From assembly GCA_964487545.1 (NCBI GenBank), contig CAZARI010000010.1:18022-82021 (forward strand): a stretch of DNA of 64,000 bases, written 5' to 3'. The notes beneath the pieces were generated by a model. The model was not told the DNA's origin. It saw only the letters and a list, made by a program, of their open reading frames with translations, and did no database searches. Each line of letters opens with the position of its first letter. Position 1 is the first letter of the stretch. Below are positions 16,502 to 26,869 of the stretch, in pieces. Both the position numbers and the translations under genes were made by a program. The stretch is from SKUL01 sp964487545. Lineage in GTDB: Bacteria; Bacteroidota; Bacteroidia; Flavobacteriales_D; SKUL01.

Positions 16502-19267
16502 CTACCGCCCACTTCTAAAGTCCCTGAGATTCCAGGTAAAAGTCAACATAAAATAGCGCTGCAACACGTTGGTTTCGGAATCTTCGATATAGACGTCGGT
16601 CACGTTGCGACTTACGCTGGTGTTGGCTCCCAATAAATCGTATGCCTGTAAACGCAGTTCCGCCTGATTGTTTTTGAGGAACTTATAGCCAAATCCGCTG
16701 TTGAGCAACACAAAGCTTTGGTTGTAGCCTTCGGTTAAACCCGAGTAGTATTGGTGGTTAAACGATGCGCTGAAAACCAATCCTTTCCAAATGATAAAGT
16801 CGGCGTCAATGCGGGTCGATTGATTGAAGTATTCATTGTTCAGGTTGCTTTGAAGCGTATTAAAGACCCAGTTGTACGAAGAGTTCGAATTAATCGTGAA
16901 ATCTACGCGTTCGCTGATATTGCTACCCAGGGTGATGCCCAGTCCGACCGAAGGTGTTTCAGAAAAATTGAGTTCGCCGTTAATTACTCCCGGTGTGCGC
17001 GTGTATCGAAACGATCCGTTGATATTCAAGTTTGATCTTAGCCATTGAATAGGCATTCCGTATGAAGCAAAACTGCGCAGACTAAACTGACCGTCGAGGT
17101 TTACAGGCTTTACCAGTTGTCCGCCGCGTGGTAAAATCACTTGTTCTGCAATCAGGGTATCGCGTTGGGCAACAATGGTTGAATTTCCGATGTAGTTATT
17201 GGTATAGGTAAACCCTCCTCCGACAAAAAATGTGGTGGACTTCTCGATATTCGACGCAGAATAGCGCAGGAACAACATGTGCCGGTAGTCTTGTTTTAAA
17301 TCGGGATTTCCGGTTGACAGTCGAACTGGATTGCTGTTGTCGAGCACGTTTTGCAACTGCCTGATGGATGGCGGATTATTTCGGGTCCGATAAAAAATGC
17401 GCAAGTTCTTTTTGTCCGTAAACTTATAATTGATTTGTGCATTGGGCAGCAATGCCTGAAAGTTTTGCCGGCCGCTGATCTCCAGAGGAAATTGCTGCTG
17501 AGTGGCCAATTCCGACCACTGGTAAGACAATCCAAGCGTCATTTGAAGTCGTTCCCAGTTCTGGCGATATTCACTACCCAATTGTTGTGTGTGATAGGTG
17601 TTTTTGAAGACGTTGTTCAAAATACTGTCGCGAATGTCGTACGCAGCACTGATTGGATTATAACTGAAAGTTTCCTGACGCGAGTCGTCAAAATTATAAT
17701 TAGCACGCCAGTTGAGCTGCAACATTCCCCGCTCTCCTACCGGTTCGGTATACGACACCGACGACCCAAGGCGGTATCCGTGTGCATTTAGCTCACCCAC
17801 CTGATCGAGACTGTCCACATATAGGCTGTCTTCAAAAAAGCGATTTTCAGAAATCAGGTGATTGTCGCCTTGGCCCGAATTGTAAGATGGCGTTAATTGC
17901 ACTGAAATGGTTCGTCGCGGCGTTTTGAACTTGCGCCGATACAACAAAGGCGCAGAGAAATCGAGTGATGCATAATGCGTTTCAAACTCGCGGTGTGAAG
18001 TGTTGGCCAGCCCAAACCCACTTCTGTTTTCACTGAACAAAATACTGTTGCCATTGCTGGTGCTATAATTGAAACGCGGAGTGAAAATAACCGAGTTCAT
18101 CGAATCGATTTCATATTCAAGCCGCATATTGAACTGGTGTTGGTCACTGATTTCATTTAATCGCTCCGACTCTTCAAAGACCAAATCATTGGATTCACCA
18201 AAAACAAATTCCCTAACCAATTGATTTTGTACGGTGCGATCGCTCCTGTTAAAGAAATAACTGGCATTGATCTTCATTTTTTCGCCCCACTCATCGGTAA
18301 AGTTAATTCCGCCAGCATGGGTTTGGGCAATACCGTTGCGCGCTCCAACCGAGAAATTACCGGTTCCTCCTCCCCTTCCTCCACGCCTTCGGCCACTGGC
18401 ACCTGCAACACCAGAGAGATCGTCAGCCGCAAAATTTTGCTGGTTGACGTTGTTGCTTTGAAACAACAGCGTGATACGTCGCGCATCATTAAAAAAATTG
18501 ATATTTCCACCGAGCTTATATCGTGATTCGTTGCCATAACCGGCATACACCCGCCCGAATGTGCCGTTTCGGTATTCGGGTCTCGTCACAATGTTGATCG
18601 TTTTCCCTTCCTCGCCGTCATCAAAGCCGGTGAATTGACTTTGGTCGCTGCGGTGATCAAAAACCTGAATCTTATCCACGGCTTCTGCCGGCATATTGCG
18701 AAGCGTGGCCCTTGCATCTTCACCAAAGAAAGTTTTACCATCAACAGTTACTTTTTTCACCTCTTCACCTTGGGCCTGAATTTGTCCACCGTCGATATAA
18801 ATTCCCGCCATTTTCTGAATCAGGTCCTCGGTGCTTGCATCGGGATTTACCTTAAAAGCATCCGCATTGTATTGGGTGGTATCGCCCATTTGGGTGCTTT
18901 GGTGCATTTGCTCTTCTACGGTGAATGTGCTGATGGCAATGGCTGCTATGTCGAGCAAAACATCGTCCATCATGGTCGAAGCTGTTTGCAATTCTGCCGA
19001 TCGGTATTCGGGGTGATACCCGACAAAACTAACGCGCAAAAGATAGTTTTCCGGTGCAAGGTGCTCAATCTTAAATCTTCCTTCAACATCTGTGGTTGTG
19101 CCGCGAACCAATGATGAATCTGCCAGATTGAGCACCACAACGCTGGCTCCGGGCAATGAAATGTTATTGCTGCTGTCAAGCACTCTTCCTGAAACAAAAC
19201 GGTCAGTCTGACCATTTGCCACGGTTGCTAAAATGATTCCGAAAAGTAAAAAGAGAAACTTCTTCAA
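16502..19267 (-). CDS. Outer-membrane beta-barrel (TonB-receptor-like) protein
   Basis: A 921-residue protein with signal peptide KKFLFLLFGIILATVANGQ, a carboxypeptidase-regulatory-like domain (residues 25-100, with VSGRVLDSSN and GASVVVLNLADSS), and a plug-like domain (about 105-230, with DLIQKMAGIYIDGGQIQAQG and a DDGEEGKTINIVTRP motif). The rest is a long beta-barrel of OMP_b-brl_3 style. A Gly/Arg-rich loop (GRRRGGRGGGTGNF) sits near residue 290. It starts at TTG 19267; no ATG is available before the in-frame upstream stop. No SusD partner is adjacent, so it is not a typical glycan-uptake pair, although it follows the glucan operon by 114 bp. The ligand is unknown. Confidence 0.85.
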   Translation of the reverse strand: MKKFLFLLFGIILATVANGQTDRFVSGRVLDSSNNISLPGASVVVLNLADSSLVRGTTTDVEGRFKIEHLAPENYLLRVSFVGYHPEYRSAELQTASTMMDDVLLDIAAIAISTFTVEEQMHQSTQMGDTTQYNADAFKVNPDASTEDLIQKMAGIYIDGGQIQAQGEEVKKVTVDGKTFFGEDARATLRNMPAEAVDKIQVFDHRSDQSQFTGFDDGEEGKTINIVTRPEYRNGTFGRVYAGYGNESRYKLGGNINFFNDARRITLLFQSNNVNQQNFAADDLSGVAGASGRRRGGRGGGTGNFSVGARNGIAQTHAGGINFTDEWGEKMKINASYFFNRSDRTVQNQLVREFVFGESNDLVFEESERLNEISDQHQFNMRLEYEIDSMNSVIFTPRFNYSTSNGNSILFSENRSGFGLANTSHREFETHYASLDFSAPLLYRRKFKTPRRTISVQLTPSYNSGQGDNHLISENRFFEDSLYVDSLDQVGELNAHGYRLGSSVSYTEPVGERGMLQLNWRANYNFDDSRQETFSYNPISAAYDIRDSILNNVFKNTYHTQQLGSEYRQNWERLQMTLGLSYQWSELATQQQFPLEISGRQNFQALLPNAQINYKFTDKKNLRIFYRTRNNPPSIRQLQNVLDNSNPVRLSTGNPDLKQDYRHMLFLRYSASNIEKSTTFFVGGGFTYTNNYIGNSTIVAQRDTLIAEQVILPRGGQLVKPVNLDGQFSLRSFASYGMPIQWLRSNLNINGSFRYTRTPGVINGELNFSETPSVGLGITLGSNISERVDFTINSNSSYNWVFNTLQSNLNNEYFNQSTRIDADFIIWKGLVFSASFNHQYYSGLTEGYNQSFVLLNSGFGYKFLKNNQAELRLQAYDLLGANTSVSRNVTDVYIEDSETNVLQRYFMLTFTWNLRDFRSGR

Positions 19268-19381
19268 GGCTGAAAACTTAATGTCGCGGCTGCCTCAGGC
19301 AAATGCCACGCCAAGATAAGTCTTTCGGGATAGTCGGCTGAATAGAAATATATATATGGCTAAGAATACGATGGTTAAAAT

Positions 19382-21511
19382 TCACGGTTTTATTTTCAAC
19401 ATAAGAATTCCCAGCGACGGGAGGGTTAATTTAACTGAACAAGCGCGACCATGAAAGGAAATATCATCTGTGAATACCGCCTCCAACCCCACTCCACTAC
19501 CGCCATATAACCTATTATCTGAATTCAATAGAGTTTCATACTCCCCGGTTTCCGGCATTCCGAGGCGATAATTTTCGCGCACCACGGGAGTGAAATTGGC
19601 GATGAAGATGATTTGCACATTCTTTCCTTTTCTTATCCATGCCAACACACAGTTTGACGAATCGTTGAAATCAATCCATTCAAATCCGGCGGGGTCATAA
19701 TTCAGCTCAAAAAGAGCGGGTTCATTTTGGTAGAGGCGATTCAAGTCTTTTACTAACTTCATAATCCCCTGATTGGATGGGTTAAGGCTTTCATGCCAGT
19801 CCAGCGAAAAATCGTGTCGCCATTCGTGTCGCTGAGCAAACTCACCACCCATAAACAGCATTTTAGCTCCGGGGTGTCCGTACATATAGCCATACAACAG
19901 CCGAAGGTTGGCAAACTGCTGCCACTCGTCACCGGGCATTTTGTTAATCAGCGATCGTTTGCCATGCACCACTTCGTCGTGGCTCAGCGGCAACACATAT
20001 TTTTCAGAGAAAGTATAGTATAAGCTAAAAGTAAGGTTGCTCTGATGGTGACTGCGATAGATGGGATCTTTGCTGAAATATTGAAGTGCATCGTGCATCC
20101 AGCCCATCATCCATTTCAGATCAAATCCTAATCCGCCATCTGCTGAAGGGTGTGTAACCCCCGGAAATGCTGTAGATTCTTCGGCTACCGTAAAAGTGTC
20201 TGGATAAAACTGATGTACAGCGGTATTCAATTCTTGTAGCAGACTAATCGCCTCCAAATTTTCCCTTCCGCCGTATTTGTTGGGTACCCACTCCCCTTCA
20301 TTGCGCGAGTAATCGCGGTAAATCATCGAGGCCACTCCATCTACGCGCAGTGCGTCAATGTGAAATAGATCGAGCCAAAATATCGCACTTGATATCAGAA
20401 AAGCCCGCACCTCATTTCTGCCATAGTTGAAAATATTGCTTTTCCAGTCGGGGTGAAAACCCTGTCGCGGATCGTCGTGTTCGTAAAGATGTGTGCCATC
20501 AAAGTAATCGAGGCCGTGGGCATCAGTGGGGAAATGTGATGGAACCCAGTCCAGAATCACCCCAATTTTTTTTTGATGGAAGGAATCGATCAGAAACATA
20601 AAATCCTCGGGGGTGCCGAAACGCGTGGTGGCTGCAAAGTATCCGGTGACCTGATAACCCCACGACCCGTAAAAAGGGTGCTCCATAACAGGCAATAGCT
20701 CGACGTGTGTAAAACCCATTTCAACACAATATGCAGGTAATTTCGCAGCGATCTCCCGGTAATTCAGAAACCGATCGCCTTCTTCGGGAACTCTTTGCCA
20801 CGAACCCAGGTGCACTTCATAAACCGAAAGTGGCTTTTCCATCATAACAGTTTTTTTCCTTGCGCTGAGCCATTCCTCATCACCCCATTGATAAGATGTA
20901 TTCCAGACAATTGATGCAGTTGCTGGTGGTTGTTCCCAACGACGTGCATACGGATCGCCCTTTTCTGCTTCATGCCCATTCTGCGATAGGATATAGTACT
21001 TGTAGCGTTCTCCATGTCCGATTTCAGGAATGAACGTTTCCCATATTCCGCTACCATCCCAGCGAGCACTCATCGGGTGAGCACTTTTGTTCCAGCCATT
21101 AAAATTTCCGATGACATGAATTTGACGGGCATTTGGCGCCCAAACAGCAAAGTAGGTTCCTTTTATACTATTGTGCTCTACCGGGTGAGAACCGAGTTTA
21201 TGATACAATTGGTAGTGCTTTCCAGCTTTCAATAAATTAATATCGTAGGCTGAGAAATGCGTAAACCACTCGGAATTTGTAGATTTTACAATATCATCTG
21301 AAAGTTTATCGCCGTGCTTTTTAGTTGGTGACTTTCGCACGAGTCGACCTTTGGTTTGCATCGTCTTTAGGGGCGATGAACTTTGCTTTTTCGATGCAGC
21401 CGTCTTTTTCGGTGGTTTTGCTCCAGCAGGTTTTTTTGTTGGTTTCAGTTCTTTCTTTTGTGCTGATGTGGCACGAGATATGGATTTTTTGCTTTTGTTG
21501 GAATCGGTCAT
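19382..21511 (-). CDS. glgB: 1,4-alpha-glucan branching enzyme with basic N-terminal tail
   Basis: A 709-residue GH13 enzyme that makes alpha-1,6 branches. After the tail come a CBM48 module (GTYFAVWAPNARQIHVIGNF), the catalytic barrel with nucleophile Asp near residue 391 (DALRVDGVASMIYRDYSR), acid Glu near 445 (VAEESTAFPGVTHP) and SHDEVVHGKRSLINKMPGD near 513, and the C-terminal beta domain. The first 65 or so residues are a Lys/Ala/Pro/Ser-rich low-complexity tail (KKELKPTKKPAGAKPPKKTA) resembling histone H1 tails, unusual for GlgB. ATG 21511 lies 13 bp after the treS-pep2 stop; an upstream TTG would overlap that gene. It is third in the glgE operon and branches the polymer GlgE makes. Confidence 0.95.
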   Translation of the reverse strand: MTDSNKSKKSISRATSAQKKELKPTKKPAGAKPPKKTAASKKQSSSPLKTMQTKGRLVRKSPTKKHGDKLSDDIVKSTNSEWFTHFSAYDINLLKAGKHYQLYHKLGSHPVEHNSIKGTYFAVWAPNARQIHVIGNFNGWNKSAHPMSARWDGSGIWETFIPEIGHGERYKYYILSQNGHEAEKGDPYARRWEQPPATASIVWNTSYQWGDEEWLSARKKTVMMEKPLSVYEVHLGSWQRVPEEGDRFLNYREIAAKLPAYCVEMGFTHVELLPVMEHPFYGSWGYQVTGYFAATTRFGTPEDFMFLIDSFHQKKIGVILDWVPSHFPTDAHGLDYFDGTHLYEHDDPRQGFHPDWKSNIFNYGRNEVRAFLISSAIFWLDLFHIDALRVDGVASMIYRDYSRNEGEWVPNKYGGRENLEAISLLQELNTAVHQFYPDTFTVAEESTAFPGVTHPSADGGLGFDLKWMMGWMHDALQYFSKDPIYRSHHQSNLTFSLYYTFSEKYVLPLSHDEVVHGKRSLINKMPGDEWQQFANLRLLYGYMYGHPGAKMLFMGGEFAQRHEWRHDFSLDWHESLNPSNQGIMKLVKDLNRLYQNEPALFELNYDPAGFEWIDFNDSSNCVLAWIRKGKNVQIIFIANFTPVVRENYRLGMPETGEYETLLNSDNRLYGGSGVGLEAVFTDDISFHGRACSVKLTLPSLGILMLKIKP

Positions 21512-21524
21512 GTCGTATGCTTTT

Positions 21525-24500
21525 TCATCCGTTCTGCTTGCGGTGTTTTTCAATAATTGATTTGATTCCCCTGATCGGAATAATAGCCCATTCAGGACGA
21601 TTGTTTAGCTCGTAGTTCAATTCGTATATTGATTTTTCGAGCAGATAGGTTTCTATTAAAATGCTCAGGTCTTCGCGGTCGGAGGGAATTAACCCCAAAC
21701 CTTTTACCGTATCGGAATAGGATTTCAGAAAAAATCCCGACATGTGTTGATACCAGTAATCTGCCCAAGGGGTTAATTTTGCAACGTCGTCGGGACTGTA
21801 TTGGCCATTGTTCAGCAAAATGGTGTGTGCAGCGTAATGAAACGAGCGAATCATTCCGGCTACATCGCGTAGTGGAGATCGTTTTAGCCGCCGTTCGCTG
21901 AAACTGCGGGCGGGTTCACCTTCAAAATCCAGGATAACGAAATCATTTCCGGTGTATAATGCCTGTCCGAGATGATAATCGCCGTGATTGCGAATTTTAA
22001 GTGCGTCGATTCTCGATTTATATATCCGTCTTAAAATTTCCAGTACCTCGCCTCTCATCTCAATTACCGCTTTCGCATCGACTTGCCATTCGGGATTGAG
22101 TAGATCAAATTTTCTGTTCAGCAATTGATAGGTGTGCCGAACCAAGGATTGTAGACTCGAAAACAATGAACGTTGATAGTGAAGTGAAAACTCTTCGGGC
22201 TTGAAATCCGGTAAGGTGTGATTTGAAGCCAGCGCAATGTGCATTTCGCCGGTTCTTTTTCCTAGGAGTTTAACCTTTTCGGCAACAGAAAGATCCAATA
22301 TTTCACGTGTGTTTTCCGACATTTGGTCGTATTCCGTCGATTCAAAAAGTAGATCGTTTTGAACCGGAGACGGCAACTCGTCGGTGCTCACGGTAAGAAT
22401 ACGTTCATTGTAACTGCCCAGTTTGTCGATCATCATATTCCAGGCATCCCCCTGATTGGGAACCAGTTCCTGCATCATACCGAGGATAATGGTCTCATCA
22501 TTCAGATGCCACGAGATAGAACCAGCGTATTTTGGAATATGTTTGAATCCGGCGGTATCGCTCAAAAACCGGTTGATTTCGAGGTCGGGATTAATGGCGT
22601 GATCGAGTTTGCGGTATAGCTTCAGAAAAAAGTCATTGTCATAAACAATCGAAGTGTTGCTCTGTTCGGCCGCGAGTACCTTCGATTTAATTTCACCCTC
22701 CTGTCGCAAATATTGTTTTAGCTTTTTGCTGCCGTGCATCGTCATCTTGCTTCCGCGAAGAATCACCGAATTGTTGGAAGCGATATTTCTGAATAGAAAT
22801 TGCTGCAATTCTCGTCCGTAAAGCGCATCATATAAAACCCCTTCTTCATTATTAATCATTACCCTGCACAAAACAGATTGCGGCCAACTTTCGGAAGGAT
22901 GTTCCTCCGAAGCATCAGTAGCATAAGCCAGCGGCAACTGATACAAATCGGGCATGCCACTTTCATAATTAACACGAATCAACGTGAAGTAACAGATATA
23001 CTCTGCGCTGATTTTAATTTCCACTATTTCGGCCAGCTCAATGCTGTAAATGGATTTTGCTTTGCCGCCAAACCACCGGGTTCTCGCCAGGTATTCGGGC
23101 AGAATACGGCTTTCGAGCTGATCCATTACTTTTGAAGAAGTGATGTCACTCCAAAAATTAAAATGCAATACCGGAAGTGATTCTTCCACACCCGACTCGG
23201 CATGCACGGGTTCTACGAGAAACCAATTGTAAGCATAAGGTGCCAAGGTCAGCAGATACGGTTGTTCGCTTTGAATTTCGGGGAAGTGGTTTTTGCTGAA
23301 AATTTCCATCAGCGCATGACCACTGTAATCGTCGAGATCGAGATGCGCGGCTTGGGCAAATCGCGACAGATTGACCACCACCAATATGGTTTCCTGCTGC
23401 CAGGTACGTGTAAAAGCCAGCACTTTGGCGTTTTCAACCTGCACAAACTTCAAATCTCCCCTACCAAAAGCCTTATACCGCTTGCGCATGTGAATCATTC
23501 TTTTGGTCCACCAAAAAAGCGATGACGTGTTCAGCCTTTGGGTTTCAACATTTACCGCTTCATAAGAGTATTCGGGATCGAGGATTACCGGTAAATAGAG
23601 TTTTTGGGGATTGGCGGTCGAAAAGCCTGCGTTTCGATCGGGTGACCACTGCATCGGAGTGCGCACGCCGTCGCGGTCGCCAAGGTAAAAGTTATCACCC
23701 ATACCAATTTCATCGCCATAGTAGATGACTGGTGTTCCGGGAAGTGAAAACAACAGATAATTGAGCAACTCAATTCTTCTTCTATCATTACCCATCAACG
23801 GAGCCAGCCGATGTCGGATACCGACGTTTATTCTGGCTTTCGGGTCTTTAGCATACACCTTGTACATGTAATCGCGCTCCTCGTCGGTCACCATTTCCAG
23901 GGTGAGTTCATCGTGGTTTCGCAGAAAAATGGCCCACTGGCAGGTTTCTGGGATTTCGGGCGTTTGATCAAAAATGTCCGTAATCGGATATTTATCTTCC
24001 ATTCGCAGGGCCATAAACATCCGTGGCATCACCGGAAAGTGGTAATTCATCTGGCATTCGTCGCCATCACCGAAATATGCCGCAGCCTCTTCGGGCCACA
24101 TATTGGCCTCGGCCAGCAGCAATGTGCCTGGGTATTTCTTGTCGACATGTGCCCTGAGTTTTTTTAAGAATTGGTGTGTTTCAGGCAGGTTTTCGCAATT
24201 GGTTCCCTCGCGTTCAAATAGATATGGCACCGCATCGAGACGAAACCCGTCAACGCCCATTTTACACCAATAATCAAGAATTTTAATGACCTCTCGCTGC
24301 ACTTTGGGATTGTCGTAATTTAAATCGGGCTGATGGTGAAAAAACCGGTGCCAGTAATATTGCTTGGCAACCGGATCCCAGCTCCAGTTGGAAGTTTCGT
24401 AATCCTGAAATATGATTCGCGCTTCGCGGTATTTATTCGGATCGTCGCTCCACACGTAGTAATCGCGCTCGCGTGAACCCTTTGGCGCCATTCTCGCCTG

Positions 24501-24863
24501 CTGAAACCACGGATGCTGGTCGGAAGTATGGTTGATGACCAACTCGGTAACAACCTTCAGGTTCCTTTTATGTGCCTCTTTGAGGAGCCTTTTAAACTGC
24601 CCGATGGTTCCGTATGATGGGTTAATGTCGTAATAATCAGAAATATCGTAGCCGTCATCGCGCAGCGGTGAAGGATAAAACGGCAATACCCAAATAGCTG
24701 TGACACCCAGATCCTGTAGGTAATCTAGTTTTTCGATTAGGCCATTGAAATCGCCTATTCCATCACCGTTGCTGTCTTTAAAAGCCTTGATATGCAACTC
24801 GTAGATTATGGCGTCTTTGTACCAATGCAAATTGTCGTCGATCCAGTCGGTTTTTTCGTTCAT
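21525..24863 (-). CDS. Trehalose synthase-maltokinase fusion (TreS-Pep2)
   Basis: A 1112-residue bifunctional protein. Residues 1-550 are GH13 trehalose synthase: YELHIKAFKDSNGDGIGDF, nucleophile Asp near 210 in GVDGFRLDAVPYLFEREGTN, acid Glu in LLAEANMWPEEAAAYFG, and FLRNHDELTLEMV. From about 590 a maltokinase (Pep2/Mak) follows, with the cap region YLARTRWFGGKAKSIY, the phosphotransferase Asp near 960 (HGDYHLGQ) and the metal-binding LDFEGEPARSF. It interconverts trehalose and maltose and phosphorylates maltose to maltose-1-phosphate, the GlgE donor. TreS-Pep2 fusions are known in several phyla. ATG 24863 overlaps the glgE stop as ATGA. Confidence 0.95.
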   Translation of the reverse strand: MNEKTDWIDDNLHWYKDAIIYELHIKAFKDSNGDGIGDFNGLIEKLDYLQDLGVTAIWVLPFYPSPLRDDGYDISDYYDINPSYGTIGQFKRLLKEAHKRNLKVVTELVINHTSDQHPWFQQARMAPKGSRERDYYVWSDDPNKYREARIIFQDYETSNWSWDPVAKQYYWHRFFHHQPDLNYDNPKVQREVIKILDYWCKMGVDGFRLDAVPYLFEREGTNCENLPETHQFLKKLRAHVDKKYPGTLLLAEANMWPEEAAAYFGDGDECQMNYHFPVMPRMFMALRMEDKYPITDIFDQTPEIPETCQWAIFLRNHDELTLEMVTDEERDYMYKVYAKDPKARINVGIRHRLAPLMGNDRRRIELLNYLLFSLPGTPVIYYGDEIGMGDNFYLGDRDGVRTPMQWSPDRNAGFSTANPQKLYLPVILDPEYSYEAVNVETQRLNTSSLFWWTKRMIHMRKRYKAFGRGDLKFVQVENAKVLAFTRTWQQETILVVVNLSRFAQAAHLDLDDYSGHALMEIFSKNHFPEIQSEQPYLLTLAPYAYNWFLVEPVHAESGVEESLPVLHFNFWSDITSSKVMDQLESRILPEYLARTRWFGGKAKSIYSIELAEIVEIKISAEYICYFTLIRVNYESGMPDLYQLPLAYATDASEEHPSESWPQSVLCRVMINNEEGVLYDALYGRELQQFLFRNIASNNSVILRGSKMTMHGSKKLKQYLRQEGEIKSKVLAAEQSNTSIVYDNDFFLKLYRKLDHAINPDLEINRFLSDTAGFKHIPKYAGSISWHLNDETIILGMMQELVPNQGDAWNMMIDKLGSYNERILTVSTDELPSPVQNDLLFESTEYDQMSENTREILDLSVAEKVKLLGKRTGEMHIALASNHTLPDFKPEEFSLHYQRSLFSSLQSLVRHTYQLLNRKFDLLNPEWQVDAKAVIEMRGEVLEILRRIYKSRIDALKIRNHGDYHLGQALYTGNDFVILDFEGEPARSFSERRLKRSPLRDVAGMIRSFHYAAHTILLNNGQYSPDDVAKLTPWADYWYQHMSGFFLKSYSDTVKGLGLIPSDREDLSILIETYLLEKSIYELNYELNNRPEWAIIPIRGIKSIIEKHRKQNG

Positions 24864-26869
24864 GTTGTTGTTTGCACTATTTCAAAAATGTGGGCGGGCA
24901 TTTCGTTGGGCTTTAGAATTACAAAATTGGAGTCGTCTTGCCATTGATAACTCTCATTGGCCAGCAAATCGCTCATCTCGTAGGGTTTATTCCACTCCAG
25001 TCCCAGCTCATTAACAGGCATTTTAATGAAAGCCGATTGTGGATTATGCGGGTCGAGATTAATGACCACTAATAAGGTGTTATTTGTTACCGGATCCTGC
25101 TTGGCATAAGCCAGAATCTGATCGTTGCTTGTGTTTGCAAAAAGGATATTGAATGTGGATTGCAGTGCTGGATGTGCTTTCCGGATTCTATTGAGTCGGG
25201 TGATGACCTCGCTGATTTTTGTTTTTCGTTGCCAATCCCAATGTTTTATTTCATATTTCTCATTGTCGGCATACTCTTCTTTTTCAGCATGTGAATTGCA
25301 AATACCCATCTCGTATACAGGGCCATAAATACCGTAACTTGAAGATAAAGTTGCAGCGAGAATCACGCGAATTAAATGGGCATTCTCTCCTCCACGACTT
25401 AAGTGGGGAGGCAAAATATCGGGGGTATTGGGCCAGAAATTGGGTTTGAAATAGTACCGCAATGGTGGTGCAGTTAGTTCGCTCAGGTATTGTTGTATTT
25501 CATGTGATGTTTCTCGCCAGGTGAAATAAGTGTATGATTGTGTGAAACCAATTTTTGCCAGGTGCTCCATGGTTCTCGGTCGTGTAAAAGCTTCGGCCAG
25601 AAAGATCACATCGGGTGATTTTCTTTTGATTTCGGTAATCATCCATTCCCAAAAGCGAAAGGATTTGGTGTGCGGATTATCCACACGAAAAATCCAAATA
25701 CCTTGATCTATCCAATATTCCACTACACTTTTCAGTTCCTTCCACAGGTTTTTCCAATCTTCGGTTTCAAAGTCGATGGGCAGAATGTCTTCATATTTTT
25801 TTGGGGGATTTTCGGCGTACTGAACCGTCCCGTCTGGTCGCCATTTAAACCATTGCGGATGATTGCTGACGTAGGGATGATCGGGTGCACACTGAAAAGC
25901 CAGATCGAGCGCAATATCAATTTGGTGAGTATGTGCCTCTCCGATCAACTGCCGGAACTCAGCCAGTGTACCCAACTCCGGGTGAATTGATTTATGACCT
26001 CCGTGCACGTTTCCTATGGCCCACGGTGAACCCGGATCGTTTTCACCAGCAACCAGCGCGTTGTTTTTTCCTTTTCGTTTCTGCTCGCCAATCGGATGAA
26101 TGGGCGGAAAATAGAGCGTATCGAAACCCATTTCTGAAATGCGAGGCAGCAGTTTTTCAACATCCTTGAAAGTGCCGTGACGATTGGGTTCTGACGAAGC
26201 TGATCTCGGAAAAATCTCATACCACGTACTGAATAAAGCTTTGCGCTGCTCTACAACAATGGTGAACTGTTGGCCTGTTTTTACAGAGAATGGCCGTGGA
26301 TCTACTTTGCCTATTTCATCGTTCAAGCTTTGGTTTGTTGCTGCATGGAAACGATCTTCAACAGATTCATTACGGAGAAGTAAGGCTGATGTATCACGCA
26401 ATCGCTTTATTGGTTTTGACGTTGCCGTGGCTGAGATGTCGGTCAATAATTGCGCTCCGATGTGCAGGTCGGTTTCGATGTCCATATTCGCGTCAAACTT
26501 CTTTTGCAATCCACGTTGCCAGGTCGAAAAGTGATCAACCCAAGCTTCGATTTCAAACAAATACGACCCTGTTTGTTCTGGAATAAATTGCGCCTCCCAG
26601 TGGTCGTTTACGGTAAGATGCATTTGTATTTCCCGCCACTTTCGCTCTTTATGGTGTTTGATTCTGACAACGGCTGCCAGCTCATCGTGGCCATCGGCGA
26701 AAATGGCTGCCGATATCACCACTGGGTGGTGCAAAACGGTGCGAGCTGGATACCGACCGCCATCCACTTGTGGGTTTATATTTGAAATAACCACACGCAC
26801 ACGACCTTCACCGCGAATGGGGGATGTTGTGTTTTTGTGTTTACCTGAACTTCGGGTTTTACTTTGCAT
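24860..26869 (-). CDS. glgE: Alpha-1,4-glucan:maltose-1-phosphate maltosyltransferase
   Basis: A 669-residue GH13_3 enzyme that adds maltosyl units from maltose-1-phosphate to alpha-1,4-glucan. GlgE hallmarks are the N-terminal beta domain (RVVISNINPQVDGGRYPARTV), FPPIHPIGEQKRKGKNN, LAFQCAPDHPYV, the nucleophile Asp near 397 in IFRVDNPHTKSFRFWEW, and the acid Glu near 425 in FLAEAFTRPRTM. It lacks the features of hydrolytic amylases. It starts at ATG 26869 beside the divergent control region and leads the three-gene minus-strand operon glgE-treS/pep2-glgB. No glgC or glgA is present in the window, consistent with GlgE as a main polymerase here, though copies elsewhere cannot be excluded. Confidence 0.95.
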   Translation of the reverse strand: MQSKTRSSGKHKNTTSPIRGEGRVRVVISNINPQVDGGRYPARTVLHHPVVISAAIFADGHDELAAVVRIKHHKERKWREIQMHLTVNDHWEAQFIPEQTGSYLFEIEAWVDHFSTWQRGLQKKFDANMDIETDLHIGAQLLTDISATATSKPIKRLRDTSALLLRNESVEDRFHAATNQSLNDEIGKVDPRPFSVKTGQQFTIVVEQRKALFSTWYEIFPRSASSEPNRHGTFKDVEKLLPRISEMGFDTLYFPPIHPIGEQKRKGKNNALVAGENDPGSPWAIGNVHGGHKSIHPELGTLAEFRQLIGEAHTHQIDIALDLAFQCAPDHPYVSNHPQWFKWRPDGTVQYAENPPKKYEDILPIDFETEDWKNLWKELKSVVEYWIDQGIWIFRVDNPHTKSFRFWEWMITEIKRKSPDVIFLAEAFTRPRTMEHLAKIGFTQSYTYFTWRETSHEIQQYLSELTAPPLRYYFKPNFWPNTPDILPPHLSRGGENAHLIRVILAATLSSSYGIYGPVYEMGICNSHAEKEEYADNEKYEIKHWDWQRKTKISEVITRLNRIRKAHPALQSTFNILFANTSNDQILAYAKQDPVTNNTLLVVINLDPHNPQSAFIKMPVNELGLEWNKPYEMSDLLANESYQWQDDSNFVILKPNEMPAHIFEIVQTTT

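Noticed and set aside
19301..19325. Promoter-like TATCTTGG upstream of the large OM-protein gene
   Set aside because: One mismatch in the key TTTG and no -33 box; not listed as a promoter.
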